Assembly (NCBI GenBank): GCA_900618795.1
Contig: UYJD01000005.1
Span: 404,811-468,810 of the forward strand
Reading direction: 5' to 3'
DNA from: Cyanodermella asteris
Lineage: Eukaryota > Ascomycota > Lecanoromycetes > Ostropales > Stictidaceae
Length of the DNA: 64,000 nt
In this document: positions 11,513 through 22,474 of the stretch, one piece after another
How positions within the stretch are numbered: position 1 is the first letter of the stretch
How the letters are laid out: each line of letters begins with the position of its first letter
Translations under genes and position numbers: made by a program
The notes under the pieces: model-generated
What the model was told of the DNA's origin: nothing
The model's database searches: none
Seen by the model: only the letters and a program-made list of their open reading frames with translations

Positions 11513-13864
11513 ATGCATAATGCCAACCACGATTCAGACACAAGCATGGAGCCCGGGACTGCCACGCCATCTGATACGTTCGAGGCAGCGTCCGGCAAGC
11601 ATAAAATGGGCGCGCCGATGTTTTTGCCGATAGACGAGCTGGCCAAATCAAGGACGCCAATGTTGATCTGTCCTTCCAAGCAGATTTCAAAGACCGACCC
11701 AAGTCAGGTCATGTCTCGGTTGAACATCAAATCTGAGCAATACATTGAGCTTGCCCAGCTTGTTGCTCAGCAGCTCTGCTACTATGAGATAGGATCGGGG
11801 TGCAGCTTGTACCGCGCAAGTTCCGACCAGCAATCTGTCTCCCAGGTCGTCGAGAAGATCTTTGACAAGGCGAACGTGCTCGACATTCGGTCGTGCGCGT
11901 CAGTGACAAAAGTTGCGAAGCAACAATCAGACATCCCCTTCTCCCCATCGGTATCTGCGGACGATTCCAATGCGCAGCAACTGCAGCCTTCAGACCTTGT
12001 TGTGGAACGAGATGGATCACTCTGCGTCATGTCTGCCACTTCGCTTTCTATCTGGATTGAGCTCGGTTTGGCTCCAGCAGGGGGCCCCCAGGACGTACAG
12101 TGTTACTGCTTCACCCCTGACTTGCCTGTATGGCTGTATGGCGCAAAAGGCGTTCTCGAAATGATGCATAATACGTTTGCGAGCATGAGGCTCGGACGGC
12201 ATGATCTTGGTACCCTTGGAGCCATCAATTCCCTGAACTTGGATGGCGTTGTTGGTGTGGCCCCCGCCGACAGCTTCGAGGAGTATACAACGAATCTTGC
12301 CAAGGCAGCCAACAGCTTCGACAAACTTATCAGAAGTTGGGAGCCGGACGAGCATACTGATATCATGATCCTCTATATTGTGAACCCGGGTCCGGCAGTC
12401 GAAGTACACTGTCTACCGCCAATCTGTTCGGTCTTCCAAAAGCTCCAGCACTCGCTTCATCAACACGACATCACTCTCGTTTTAAGAATACTCCCTGGAA
12501 GTATGGTCGCGCAAGACGAGATGCTCAGCATTCCGACACCGCACACTCTGATCCGTCTTGCTCGCGAAATGTACGAGCGCGTCTCTCAAGTCGATGGCCC
12601 GCCCATTCCATTGACTCACCTTGCGGCTCCCTTACCAACCTCCGTCCCGATGCGTATCGAGGCAAACCCAACCAGACGACCCCTAGATAGCGACTCCGTC
12701 CTTCACCTCGCATACTCTTGGAGTCTCAATTCTCCCTGGCTGACCTTCGCCCTCACCGACGCCCTCGGGAAGACGAAGTACAGCAGTGCCTATTACATTC
12801 CATGGCGCAACCCAAGCACGCAACTGCCGGGTACCCAGCCAGGGACACCGACCGCCAATCCAGCAACACCAAACAACACCTCTCAGCCCCCGACACCAGG
12901 TGGTCCCACACCGAGCACACCGTCGGCCGCCGCAGCGCCGTCCCGCCCGCACCATCCGTGGGGCAAAGAATCTGCCATGGGCCGCTTCGTCGAAGCGATC
13001 AAGCATCTCTGGTCCTCTCTGGACAAGCTGTTCCCGCACCCTAAATCCGGTATGCACAAGCTCATCGTCGTCAAGGACAGTCCGCCAGTGCACCCAACCG
13101 AAACACACGTCTGGAAGATGCTCGGCACAAGCCGCGCTCACATGGACCTCGTCTTCCTGATCATCGACCCGGAGTGTCCAGTCACCTTGACCGAGCCTCC
13201 CGCCGCAGCACGTCGCCACCCATCGAGAGCCGCCGGTGGCGTCGAGAAGCCTTCCTGGGATCCGGATCGAATGGACACGAGCGGCGTCGGCGGTCCGAGT
13301 ACGCCGTCCCACCTGCCAACTCCCGCGTCTCACGGCTTCCCCGGCGTGAACAAGGACCCGGCGGCCGAGGATCCGTCCGCACGCCTCGTCCGCCCCGCCG
13401 ACGAGGCCTGGGCGATAGAAGCCAAATCCGTCTTCGCGTGCACCATGGTCGGCAAACTGGAGGTGATCCAGGGACAGTCGGGGTGCGGGTACCTCGTCAT
13501 GCGAGAGCCGGGACCGAGCTACGATGCGTACAGTCACAGAACGGGGAGATTGAACATTGATCAAGGAGGAGGAGGAGGAAGAAGAGGAGGAGGAAGAGGA
13601 GGAGGAAGAGAAGGAGAAGAAGAAGAAGAAGAAGAAGAAGAAGACAGAGGGGGCATCTCGGTCGTGAGTCTGAGGGTGCAGTATGCGAAGGTTGGGACGA
13701 CGACGGCGGCGGTGGGAGGTGCCGGGAAGGTGGATATCGGGGCTATCATGGCTGCGTATCGTGGATTGACGACGGTGAGTGAGGTCGTGGGGTTGGATAC
13801 GAGGTTACCGTGGCATGTGGCGACGGCGAGAATGATGAGGATGGGCTTGTCGAAGTGCATGTGA
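9227..13864 (+). CDS. MED13: Mediator complex subunit 13 (CDK8 kinase module)
   Basis: MED13 (SSN2/SRB9) links the CDK8-cyclin C-MED12 kinase module to core Mediator. Proposed exons are 9227-9256, 9325-9574 and 9702-13864, giving 1480 residues. The short first exon (MLISSEAPTN) is the least certain part. The second starts ENVLFIQWNVFG. The N-terminal domain runs to about residue 300. A long disordered region follows, with a run of 12 Asp encoded by (GAT)12 at 11477-11512. The MID (Piwi-like) region is recognised from SIWIELGLAPAGGPQDVQCY and CFTPDLPVWLYGAKGVLEMM. The C-terminal Piwi-like domain shows LHLAYSWSLNSPWLTFALTD and ends with YRGLTTVSEVVG and LPWHVATARMMRMGLSKCM, the family's usual end. 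A Gly/Arg then poly-Glu insertion (13565-13645) interrupts this last domain. Confidence 0.92.
11477..11512 (+). repeat. (GAT)12 microsatellite coding for poly-Asp in MED13
   Basis: Twelve uninterrupted GAT triplets in frame, inside a longer acidic stretch of Asp, Glu, Asn and Tyr codons (about 11388-11515). A trinucleotide run in a disordered coding region, likely to vary in length between strains. Confidence 0.95.
13565..13645 (+). repeat. (GGA/GAA) purine tract in the MED13 C-terminal domain
   Basis: An almost pure GGA/AGA/GAA tract of about 80 nt, in frame, coding Gly/Arg repeats and then a run of Glu. All purine on the coding strand. It sits inside a conserved domain rather than in a linker, only about 75 codons before the stop. 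Confidence 0.95.
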
Positions 13865-14363
13865 GGTTGGGTTGGTACAAATCTTCGTTCCATTTCAAGG
13901 GCGTTCTGGGAATTTGGAGACATGGTGGAATTGTTTATGCATTGCGACCAGCGATCACGCAATTTGAAAATTGCTACAGGAATGATACTTTTGAACTGAG
14001 GTGCGATGAAACCATTTCGCGACCACAAGGATTGGATGAATTGGAGACTATCGCGGAGTATCTAGAGCTGCGTGATCCGTCACGCAAGCTCGAACTCGCC
14101 ATTTGTTGTTTACTCTTGCAAATGCTCAAAACCAATGAGACACCCTAAACGCCATTCGTGCCTCAACTCTGCGACAGCAGTTGTCAGTTCAGCTTGCAGT
14201 AGTGACCGATCCTCTCAAGAGCACCAGCTCGCGAATCAAACTCATCAACCGTGTCGGCCACAAAGAACCGTCCTTCTCCAAAATTGTTTACCCGTGGATA
14301 TCGTGTGGTCATGGTCGTGGCTTTTAGGTCGTCACAAATACAATAGTTAAGAGGTCGACTCGA
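13865..14363. other. Convergent 3' spacer between MED13 and YAP1
   Basis: MED13 (plus) and the AP-1-like gene (minus) end towards each other here. It should hold both 3' UTRs. No gene seen. Confidence 0.6.
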
Positions 14364-16219
14364 CTAGGAGAACATGCTCCACATGCCGGTCGGCTTCTTC
14401 TTTGCGGGGTCAGGTCCCAGTATTGCGTCGACATCTGCTTCGTCCACGACGGCACCCTTGTTAGGGCCACCACACTTGGCCTTGGCCTTGAGCTGGCTGC
14501 AAAGATCGTCCATGTCGGCCTCGCCGGACAAGACCTTTTCACTCCTCTGGACTCGATCCCAGAGCTTGGCGCATGTTAATGTGGTCTTGGGGTCCGAAGT
14601 CATGAACTTCTCCTTGCTGACCTCATCATTGCCTTGGGCAGCCTTCTCGACTTGGTCCATGAGTGTCTTCTTGGGTGGCAAAGCAGGCTCCAGAGCATCA
14701 TTGGTGGGCCAAATGCCAGAGACGTTTGAGTCAAGGTTCCATGGGAATGTGTCGTTGTCGAAAGCTCCGAGGTCGAGATCAGCCTGGCTGAGGATATTGT
14801 CCTGTGGCTCGCGGTAGTCGCCAAACAGAATAGGGTCAAAGGCACCCTTGTTTTGGTTGGCGAACCAGTCGAGACCAGGAATGATGTCCTGGCCGGGAGT
14901 GTTGGGCTGATTGGGAGAGACGGAAGCTGGAGGAGTCAGCAAAAGTTCACGAGATAAAGTAGCGAACGGACAGGGGGTCACGATGGAGACATTGTGTTTA
15001 TGAAAACGTAGTTGGATTGCGGGGGTAGTGAAGAACGGGCTGATGAAATGCATACTTCTTTGATCGAATGAGACGGTGTCGTTTAATTTGTTCTGTGGCG
15101 AATCCACGCAGGCCTCTGGGGTTGTCACACAGGACGAGCCGAGGCCCAAGGAGGCTGGCGATGCAGAGTTGGAGCCAGACTTGTCTGTGCTGTTTGTGGG
15201 ACTTCGTCCTTGCTTGTTGACAGTCGAGTAGGTGGAGCCGCCGATGCTCGTGCTCATGCTCATTGTGCGAGAAGCGCTAAGTGGGGATGGAGAGTTGTTC
15301 AGACTGAAGCCTGTCGCTGAACCGGCACTGTAGAAATCTTGTTCAGTGGACGATCTTTCCATCTCATCAAGCGCTTTGAGGGCTTGCAGGGAATTGACGC
15401 ACTCCTTTGCCTTTGTGGCTGTCTTGGACTTGTCATTTGCGTCAGGACCAAAACCGGGAAACTCAAAATTGAAGTTTGACCCAATGTCCCAGTTGATCCT
15501 ACTGTTGTTATTCGACGAGTACCCGGCTGGGCTTGTTGTCGAGCTGAGACGCTTCTTGTACTCGGAGAGCTGGGCATTTAGTCTATCGACCTGCGCACGG
15601 AGAATGCCGTTCTCGTGGTTTGTGGCCTCAGAAGCCTTCTCAAGATCCTCGACCTTGGTCTCGAGATCACGAAGATGCTTCTCCTTGCGCTCACGGAATG
15701 CTCGTTGGGCAGCTCTGTTCTGTGCCTTGCGCTTCTACGTTGACATTAGACGCGGATCTGCAAGGAAATGTACCAGTGGCCACTTACCGAAGTGGGTTCG
15801 GAGGTTAACGGTTTCCTACCCGGTTTCTTGGCAACCTTTTCCTCGCTTTCCATTCTCTTGCCAGTGCCCTCGTCTTCATCGTCTTCCGGATGGTCTTTTC
15901 TCTTGCCATCGGTCAGAGAGGCAGGAGATGCATCATCGCCTTCAGCCGAGGAGAGATGACCGTCGTCGTTGCGCAGGTCGTCCAGTGTGTTCCCATCGAG
16001 GTCCCAGTTGAAGTCGTTCGGGAAGTCTGTATCGAGCAAGGATGGATCAAAGAAACCTGAATCAGGCGCGAGTTGTGTAAGGTCTGGGTTGAGAGTGCCG
16101 TCGGCAGATTGAGCATTGTCACTGCCCTTGTTTGACTTCAAGGCATTGAGGAGCAGGTTCTGCTCATTGGAATTGAGGTACGGCGCATTGCCAAAGGAAT
16201 CGTAGTCTGTGGACGCCAT
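14364..16219 (-). CDS. YAP1: AP-1-like bZIP oxidative-stress transcription factor (YAP1/NapA)
   Basis: A redox-sensing regulator that accumulates in the nucleus under oxidative stress and induces antioxidant genes. Minus-strand exons are 16219-15788, 15734-15056 and 14926-14364, giving 557 residues if the second intron (15055-14927) is removed and 600 if retained; both keep frame. The first intron lies at the start of the basic region. The bZIP begins near residue 145 with KRKAQNRAAQRAFRERKEKH and a leucine zipper (DLETKVEDLEKASE...LRAQVDRLNAQL). An n-CRD-like segment has two cysteines (SSCVTTPEACVDSP, about residue 345). The c-CRD near the end holds three (TCAKLWDRV, DDLCSQLKAKAKCGG) and overlaps the expected nuclear export signal. 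The retained 43 codons look unlike the rest of the protein, so splicing is favoured. Ends WSMFS. Confidence 0.92.
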
Positions 16220-17887
16220 TGCGTATGTGTGTGAGGAGAATTGGAGGTAGTTGATGAGTTTGCGGGGTGCAGAAAATGGTCGAGAGTCGTTTCGGGACGG
16301 TCGTTATCGCAGCGAGTACAGACGAACCGGTGTACGGTTCCGGCCCCACCAAGCAGGGCGGTGCAGCGAAAGACGGCCACTCCGTGCGAACTAGGTAGAC
16401 GTCGCAAGGCCAGAACAGAGTGTCTGAATAGTTTGCGCTGTGTTGCTCGGATTGTTGTAGGTGGATAGCAGCAACGTGGCTGGTGGTGTAATGGGGAGGA
16501 AGTGGGCAACGGCAAAGAGCTGGGCGGCTGACAGTTGGTTGGACCCTGGGCGCACCGGGACTCTCTCCTACTACACCGGAGGTAAAAAGCAGCAGGATTT
16601 CCGAAAGGCTCGTGGGTCAATAGCGGCAAAGACCGAGACAAGGCCGACGTGCCAATGCTGAGCCGGAGTGTCGGACTGAGAGGCTGGAAGGCTGGAGATT
16701 GTGAATTGAATTGCAGCGATGCAGGTCAGTGTAAGAGACTGGCAGGAAGAAGAGGAGCGAAGACGTCAGCTGGACGGAGAGAAAAGAGTTGCGCTCGAAC
16801 TCGAAGGTGATGGAAGCAGAGGAAAACGAGAGTCAAGAAAGAGTGCGAGAATGAAGCTTAGAGCGGCGTCGCAGCGGGCGAGGTTGGATCGCCAGGCAGC
16901 CGAAGGTCGCAGCCAAAGCGCGCAGAAACTATCGGCCGCTTGCTTAGAAATCGGCTGTCGGCAGTAAAGCGGCGGCGCGTTGGTCTTCAGACGGCATCCA
17001 CGGATACTTGTCATAACACCACCGCTTACGTCCCTTCTCCTGCAAGAGCTACGACCTTGGCATGCACTGTCTCAAGGCAGATGGGCAGATCTACTTACCG
17101 AGGCGCCCACATTATCCGTCTATAGGTACTCAATCCTCTCACCGTCTGATAAGCTCATGCATTTTGGGCCCGCATAAGCAGAGAAGCAATCTTGCCAACA
17201 CTCAGTCTGCGGTCTGCTCATCACATGTTTTCCAACTATGCCAAACTCGTTCACTCACTGCCCTTTTCGCTTGGATGCTTCAGCTATCCTGGCCTCGATT
17301 CCAGCATTCATTCCTTGGCCGAGGTCGCCGGCATTAGCCGTGCCCAAGACGGTAGCCGCATGCCTTTGACTCTTCAAGGGCTTATTTCGCACCTCGCTCG
17401 CCGTTCTTATCTCCTTGGATAGTGCGGGGAAGACCCTTGGTCAGGTTAATCTCTCGCTCTGGAATGTTGAGCCGTGTGAATACGAGCCATGCCAAGGCTT
17501 CTCTCGCCACTGTATTGCTTTCATCATCCTCATGCAGCCACCCTAACCCATCCGAGGATTATCTAGCCGCTGCTGCTGCAGTAGCGCGTGCCATGCCCGC
17601 CCACCCTGGTCATCTTGTCACTTTAACTGCATGTTTCACCGCAAGAGCCTGCATCAAACCGGCCTAGTCGGTCATTGGTGGTGGGAGCTACCGGTTGGAG
17701 ACGGTATGCTTTACTTGGTTCCAAATACATGCTCGAATGCACCTGATTAGTTTTGCAGTGTGAGGTTATGTAATGGCTGGGCGAGATCCTTGGGTAGCAG
17801 GGTTGCTCCAGCCTGCGTCGGCTGCAAAACTTGTGGCATGACTTCAACAGTAGCTTATTTCCTTATACCAAGTAGAACAAGCTGAAA
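16220..17887. other. YAP1 upstream region, no gene seen
   Basis: Upstream of the minus-strand YAP1 start. Just above the ATG the transcribed strand is rich in C and T, as in a typical fungal leader. The many short open frames to 17.88 kb overlap each other on both strands and show no motif. Confidence 0.5.
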
Positions 17888-17944
17888 ATGCCGTCAAGTA
17901 CTCAGCGATATACCTGTTCAGGATCTCAGTTGAGAAAACGGTCA

Positions 17945-18121
17945 GATCCTCAGTCGAGTACTCAGTCAGCTAATCAGTCAGGTAAGTCGGGTAATCTGTC
18001 GGCTACTCAGCCAGGTCCTCAATTAGGTACTCAATTAGGTACTCAATCAGGCACTCGACCAAGTACTTACTCAAGTACTTGGCCAGGTACTCAGTCAGCT
18101 ACTTGGTCAGCTACTTGGTCA
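17945..18121 (+). repeat. Degenerate 12-bp minisatellite, about 15 units, inside an open frame
   Basis: Fifteen tandem units with consensus near GGTACTCAGTCA. Fourteen are 12 nt long and one (17981-17989) is 9 nt, so the triplet frame is never lost. Units drift in an ordered way: GGTACTCAGTCA-like copies at the start and middle, TTGG-containing copies (GCTACTTGGTCA) at the 3' end, including two identical neighbours. The array lies in an ATG-to-stop frame at 17888-18289 (133 codons) where it would code a four-residue repeat (G-T-Q-S, A-T-W-S). The flanks of that frame show no family motif, so I do not call a gene. Confidence 0.85.
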
Positions 18122-18329
18122 AGCAGCCAAGTACCTAACCAAGTATCGAGTCAGCTAAAAGGCATCAAAACGACCACTCGGATCTCGCGTCCGTTCTCGA
18201 ACATGTCCCACAAGCGAGATTCGGAGCTCCGGGACTCGAGAGCATTGACACAAATCATGCAAACACATCGATCTTACATGTTGCTCTGAACCAGTAGACC
18301 GTCCCCAAACCCGCCCACGTCAACCTGAC

Positions 18330-18820
18330 TCACACCCCTTCCTCCGCCTTCAACTGCTCCCTCACATCCTCTCCGATCCCCCTCTCATGCCTCCTCGCCA
18401 CCAGGTTCCCAAACTCCGGCACCCACCCATCCTTACACCCCAAAAACTGCTCCCTCACCGGCGTCCAAACCTCCTCCCCGCCGTCCCCCCTCTCCAGTCC
18501 GCCAGCGGCGTCTCCGCCTTGATCGGACTCCCGCAATTGCCGCAAAAGAATCGGTACAACGGTTTGCCGGAGTCGGTGGCGGAATCGGCGTAGGATTTCA
18601 GGCTGTTGCGGGTGTGCTCGGTGATGTGGAGGGCGGACTTGGGGTAGATGCTGTTGGTGGTGAAGGAGGTGCCGGTGGCTTTCTTGCAGTTTGGGCAGTG
18701 GCAGAGCACGGTGTAGATGGGCGGGATGGGGTCGACGGTGTACGTTATGGACCGGCAGAGGCAGGAGCCTGTGAGGGAGGGGGTTGTGTTGTTTGCGGTC
18801 GTGGAATCGGACGATGACAT
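18330..18820 (-). pseudogene. GFA-family (formaldehyde-activating enzyme-like) zinc protein, frame-broken
   Basis: A small zinc-binding protein of the GFA/CENP-V type. The start MSSSDSTT at 18820 is the first ATG; the open frame reaches back to a TTG at 18853. The zinc ligands are present in the usual order: CLCRSITYTV, LCHCPNCKKATG and FFCGNCGSPI. After LADWRGG the frame runs into an early stop. The neighbouring frame of the same strand continues to a stop at 18330 and carries a tail that fits the family's end (W-x-P-x-x-E, then K-x-x-W). The switch falls at or near a run of six C (18485-18490 on the plus strand). Either a true one-base frameshift or a homopolymer sequencing error. Substrate unknown, since most fungal members are uncharacterised. 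Confidence 0.7.
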
Positions 18821-19592
18821 GGTCGGGTTGAGTGTGGGGACGGTATACACCAAGGGTCTTGCACAAGGATAGGGTGGGTATTGGAGTTGAGCACAACCCT
18901 GAAGATCTGGCTGTCAAAAATGTGATGAGTGCCTTCGAGACGATGATAGGAACATGTGCATGTTTCAGAAGCAAGCTGCATTCAAAGTCGAGCGCATAAT
19001 TGTGGAACCCCGGTCGACCGGTCGATCAGCAGCTTCATTGAGTTTGGACAGTCTGTGGCATCACATCATCTTGCCTACGAGCGCAGACGTCTGCAGATCA
19101 GCTCCGAAGAGAAATGGTAGCCGAATGCGGGGAAGTCGTGAGCATCATCAGAGAGACGATGAGAATACTGGTTCATCGGGAAAGATGGGACGAGGAACTT
19201 GGGAGTCGTGAGTGATCGCCGCAGTGGGAACTAATTGGATGAATACGATCAAGCCATGAGAATAAAAAAAGTGGCGTCAGATCCCCACATGTGCTCCAGA
19301 ATCCCAAAGCGGCACACGAATTCTCGTCAGATCCAACGTCTCCCAGATGAAAAAGCTCCAGATTGATCATCAACAAGCGTCCCTGCAATTAGTCTCAGGA
19401 CTTTCCGAGGGGCCTCTAGCACTCTAGTAGCGCGGGGTGAAGCCGTCCTAACCATGCCACGATCCTCAAAATAAGCAAACACACTCTTTCCCATTCGCAA
19501 CTCCGACAGACCCCAAAGCCAATCAAATCCTCAACTCGTCAAAACCGACAGTCCAACCCCCCCCCGTACGACTAAATCTCAAATCTCCAAAA
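18821..19592. other. Divergent spacer, no gene seen
   Basis: Lies between the GFA-like gene (minus) and the methyltransferase (plus). The last 100 nt before 19593 are C/A-rich with almost no G, with a run of ten C at 19556-19565, and look like the methyltransferase leader. Confidence 0.5.
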
Positions 19593-20366
19593 ATGGCCCT
19601 CGAAGATCTCGAAGAAAACTACGACCAAAACGCAACCCTCTACGCCCAGTTCCTCAACACCCCGCTCGGAACCCTCGAATCCCAACTCTTCGACCTCTGC
19701 ATCACGCACACCGACCTGACCGGCCAGCGCGTCCTCGACCTCGGCGGCGGCACCGGCCCGCGCGCCCGCTCAGCCCTCTCCGCCGGCGCGTCCGCCCTGC
19801 ACGTAATCGACATCTCCACCGCCATGATGGCGCAGGGCCGCGCGCGCGAGGCCGCGTTGGGGCGGGACGTCATCCGATGGCACCACGGCGACGCGACCCG
19901 GTCGCTCGAGCACCTCGGCCTGCGGCGGCCGTTCGACCTGGTGATTGCGAACGGCATCTTCGACCATGCGCGGAGCGAGGCGGAGCTGGAGGCCATGTGG
20001 GCCAACGCGGCGCGGTACTGTCGGCCGGGCGGCAGGGTCGTTGCGAACCGGAACAATCCGAGGGCGAAGAGCGCGGGGACGGGCAAGTACGGGGTGGAGT
20101 TGGGGGGGTTCAGGCGGTTGCCCGGCGGGGAGAGGGGCGTGGAGTATAGGTATCGGATGCTGACGGAGACGCCGCTGGAGTTTGAGTCCGTGGCGTTGGA
20201 TGGGTATGCGGGTGGGGATTTGAGCGTGCCGGGCATGTTCTTTGAGGGATTCGAGAATGTGAGGTGGGAGGATTGTCCGGTCGTGAAGGCAGACAGGGAA
20301 TTTTGGAGGGAGTACTTGGAGGATCCGATTTTGTATATTTTCACCGCAACGAGGAAACGGGAGTGA
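19593..20366 (+). CDS. Class I SAM-dependent methyltransferase, substrate unknown
   Basis: A single-exon gene of 257 residues. Motif I for S-adenosylmethionine binding is clear (VLDLGGGTGPRA, about residues 47-58), followed by an acidic strand end (LHVIDIS), a GDATRSLEHL segment, motif IV (FDLVIANGIFDHA) and the post-IV GG (CRPGGRVVA). The C-terminal half holds an FEGFENVRWEDC segment as in small-molecule methyltransferases. No signal peptide or membrane helix, so probably cytosolic. The gene is much richer in G+C than its neighbours. Its coding strand is C-rich before about 19900 and G-rich after it. It converges with the amino-acid permease, whose stop is only 160 nt away. The acceptor substrate cannot be inferred. 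Confidence 0.85.
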   Translation: MALEDLEENYDQNATLYAQFLNTPLGTLESQLFDLCITHTDLTGQRVLDLGGGTGPRARSALSAGASALHVIDISTAMMAQGRAREAALGRDVIRWHHGDATRSLEHLGLRRPFDLVIANGIFDHARSEAELEAMWANAARYCRPGGRVVANRNNPRAKSAGTGKYGVELGGFRRLPGGERGVEYRYRMLTETPLEFESVALDGYAGGDLSVPGMFFEGFENVRWEDCPVVKADREFWREYLEDPILYIFTATRKRE

Positions 20367-20526
20367 AAAGGCACTGATGCTGTCTTCTTCATGGCCTTGA
20401 TCATTGACACGGCAGAGAAGCCGGATCAGCAATGTCATCGCGGCACTGCATCGCCACTCGTCCTCAATGACGAGTATGGCTGGCAGATATCTACTACATT
20501 CCTCCCCCTTCGACGCTTGCTCGAAG

Positions 20527-22474
20527 TTAGGCGAGGGCAGGAAACAAATTTGTTGGCTTCGGTCGAAATTCTTCGTTGCTATCGCTTTCTCCAGGCCCAT
20601 CCTCATTGACCCTGACCTGCAAACGGGGACCGGTATAGTGCTTCTTGCCCCGGGCCACCCAGTAAAGCGCAGAGAAGAGCAGAATCGCCGTCAAATAGAC
20701 GATGGCATAGTTCATCTTGACTCATGTCAGCACACGTGAAGCAAAAATGCACATGGACAAGAGCGGCAACTCACATTCGAAGGCGTGACCGGTCGATTCG
20801 TGGGCATGATGAAAATGATCGACAGGAACGCCGTCCAGATACATGCATAGATGTTGATGATCTTCGAGTACTTGCCCAGGTTCCACGGCCCAGCCACGAA
20901 GGTCTTTGAAAAGATCTTACAAAAGATCGGAATGCAAAACGACCAGTCCAGCGCAATGGCACAAACGTTGAAGACGCCCGCAATAGCCGGGTACGATCCC
21001 AGACCGATCAAGTTGATCGCAACACAGAAGAATGCCGTGATCCATACAGCAAAGACCGGTATTCCCGTCTGAGGCATAATTCGCGTCCAGACCTCGCTCA
21101 AAGGCAGCAAGCCGTCGCGGGAGAAGGCGAAAACGGTGCGGGTTAAAGACTGCATGGCGGTGAAATTTCCGAACTTGAGAATTATGAGGGCGAAGATTGT
21201 GTAGAAGATACCTCCGGCTTTACCGAGGACGTTGTAGAATATTTGCGCGACGGGTTGCTGGATCGGAGAAAGGAGGATTGATGATTCGCCGGTGATATCG
21301 CCCATTACGAAGCAGAGGACGATGTTGAAGAGGAAGCCTCCGACGTAGGTGAATAGCATACCCATGGAGATCGCCCAGGGAGCTTTGAGCTCGGGGTTCT
21401 TGATCTCTTCGGCGATGTGGGCGGTATCGTCGTAGCCAGCTGGCATCCAATATATCAGTCATCATGTTTCAGAGAACCATTCTTGCAAGACAACTTACAC
21501 ATGGTCCACGAAACTGAGAGAAATCCAAACATGAAGCTCCAGCCGATGGGCTCCCACCCAGATTGATTCTCAATATCCGTGAAAACATACTTTGCCGTGT
21601 GCTTGGGATTTCCATTCTCGGGCGTGGCCATGACGAGCAGAGCAATGGCACAGGACACCAACACCAAAACGTGGATGATGACATACGACTTTGTCATTTT
21701 TTCGAGCCAGTACGTGGACATGGAGTTGACCAGAGCGCTCAACACGACCAACGCCGCCATCGTGCCTACAGTGTGGTTGATTGTGGGCAGGTAGGTAAAA
21801 TCCGAGGCTATGGAGACGGCAGCAAGCAGAAGACCCGCGGCGCCCCATTCGGCTGAAGCGAGACCGGCGAGCTGTCCGAGAAGATTGAGCCAGCCGGTGA
21901 CCCAGCTGATGAATGGGACATGTTTTGATGGGGCGAGTCGAGACACGGTGTAGTACAGTCCTCCAGATGTCGGGTATGCAGAGATGAGTTCGGCGACGGA
22001 AAGCTGTTCCAACGTCAGTCTCGGTCGTCCAGGGTCCCCAACTTCGCTATCTGTTTGGACGGCTCACGTACAGCAAGACACATGCATCCGGCGCCCGAAA
22101 TAAGCCAGCCTTGGACACGATCAGCACAACGAGTTGAGGATAGTGGATGTCCCGAGCAGATACGCACACCAAACGATTGCCGCGCTACCACCAGCTTGAA
22201 GCGGGTAGATGAAAGTCGTGGCGACGGACGAGAAGAAGCCTCCGATGCTGACGGCAAAAGAAAAGGTCGCAAGAAAGCCAAATTCTCGTTTGAATACAGG
22301 CTGATAACCAAATCGAGCAGCAAGAACACGGTCGGCCTCGCTCATCTCATCCCAATTGACGGTCTGGACAACGCCGTTGTTGGTTTCCAGCAGGACATTG
22401 CGATTACCAGAGTGGGGAGCTTTGCGCAGGCTCGTCGGTACGGAGTGACCATGTTGGCCTTTGTCAGTATCCAT
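20527..22474 (-). CDS. APC-superfamily amino-acid permease (GABA/choline permease-like)
   Basis: A plasma-membrane permease of the amino acid-choline transporter group (UGA4/HNM1/GabA relatives). Five minus-strand exons: 22474-22168, 22109-22072, 22003-21499, 21439-20775 and 20715-20527, giving 567 residues. All four introns are 58-68 nt and the frame closes across each. The N-terminus is cytosolic and is followed by FKREFGFLATFSFAVSIGG. The family block AELISAYPTSGGLYYTVSRL is split from its upstream helix by an exon of only 38 nt. Further markers are the GYDDTAHIAEEIKNP motif and SLTRTVFAFSRDGLLP. About twelve hydrophobic segments. The tail is hydrophilic and ends in FPALA. Substrate (GABA, other amino acid, choline) cannot be fixed from sequence. 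Confidence 0.9.

Noticed and set aside
12683-13564. 293-codon open frame antisense to MED13
   Set aside because: Lies wholly inside conserved MED13 sequence; a shadow of GC-rich codons.
19640-20606. Two long minus-strand frames opposite the methyltransferase
   Set aside because: The SAM motifs are on the plus strand; long antisense frames are expected in such GC-rich coding DNA.
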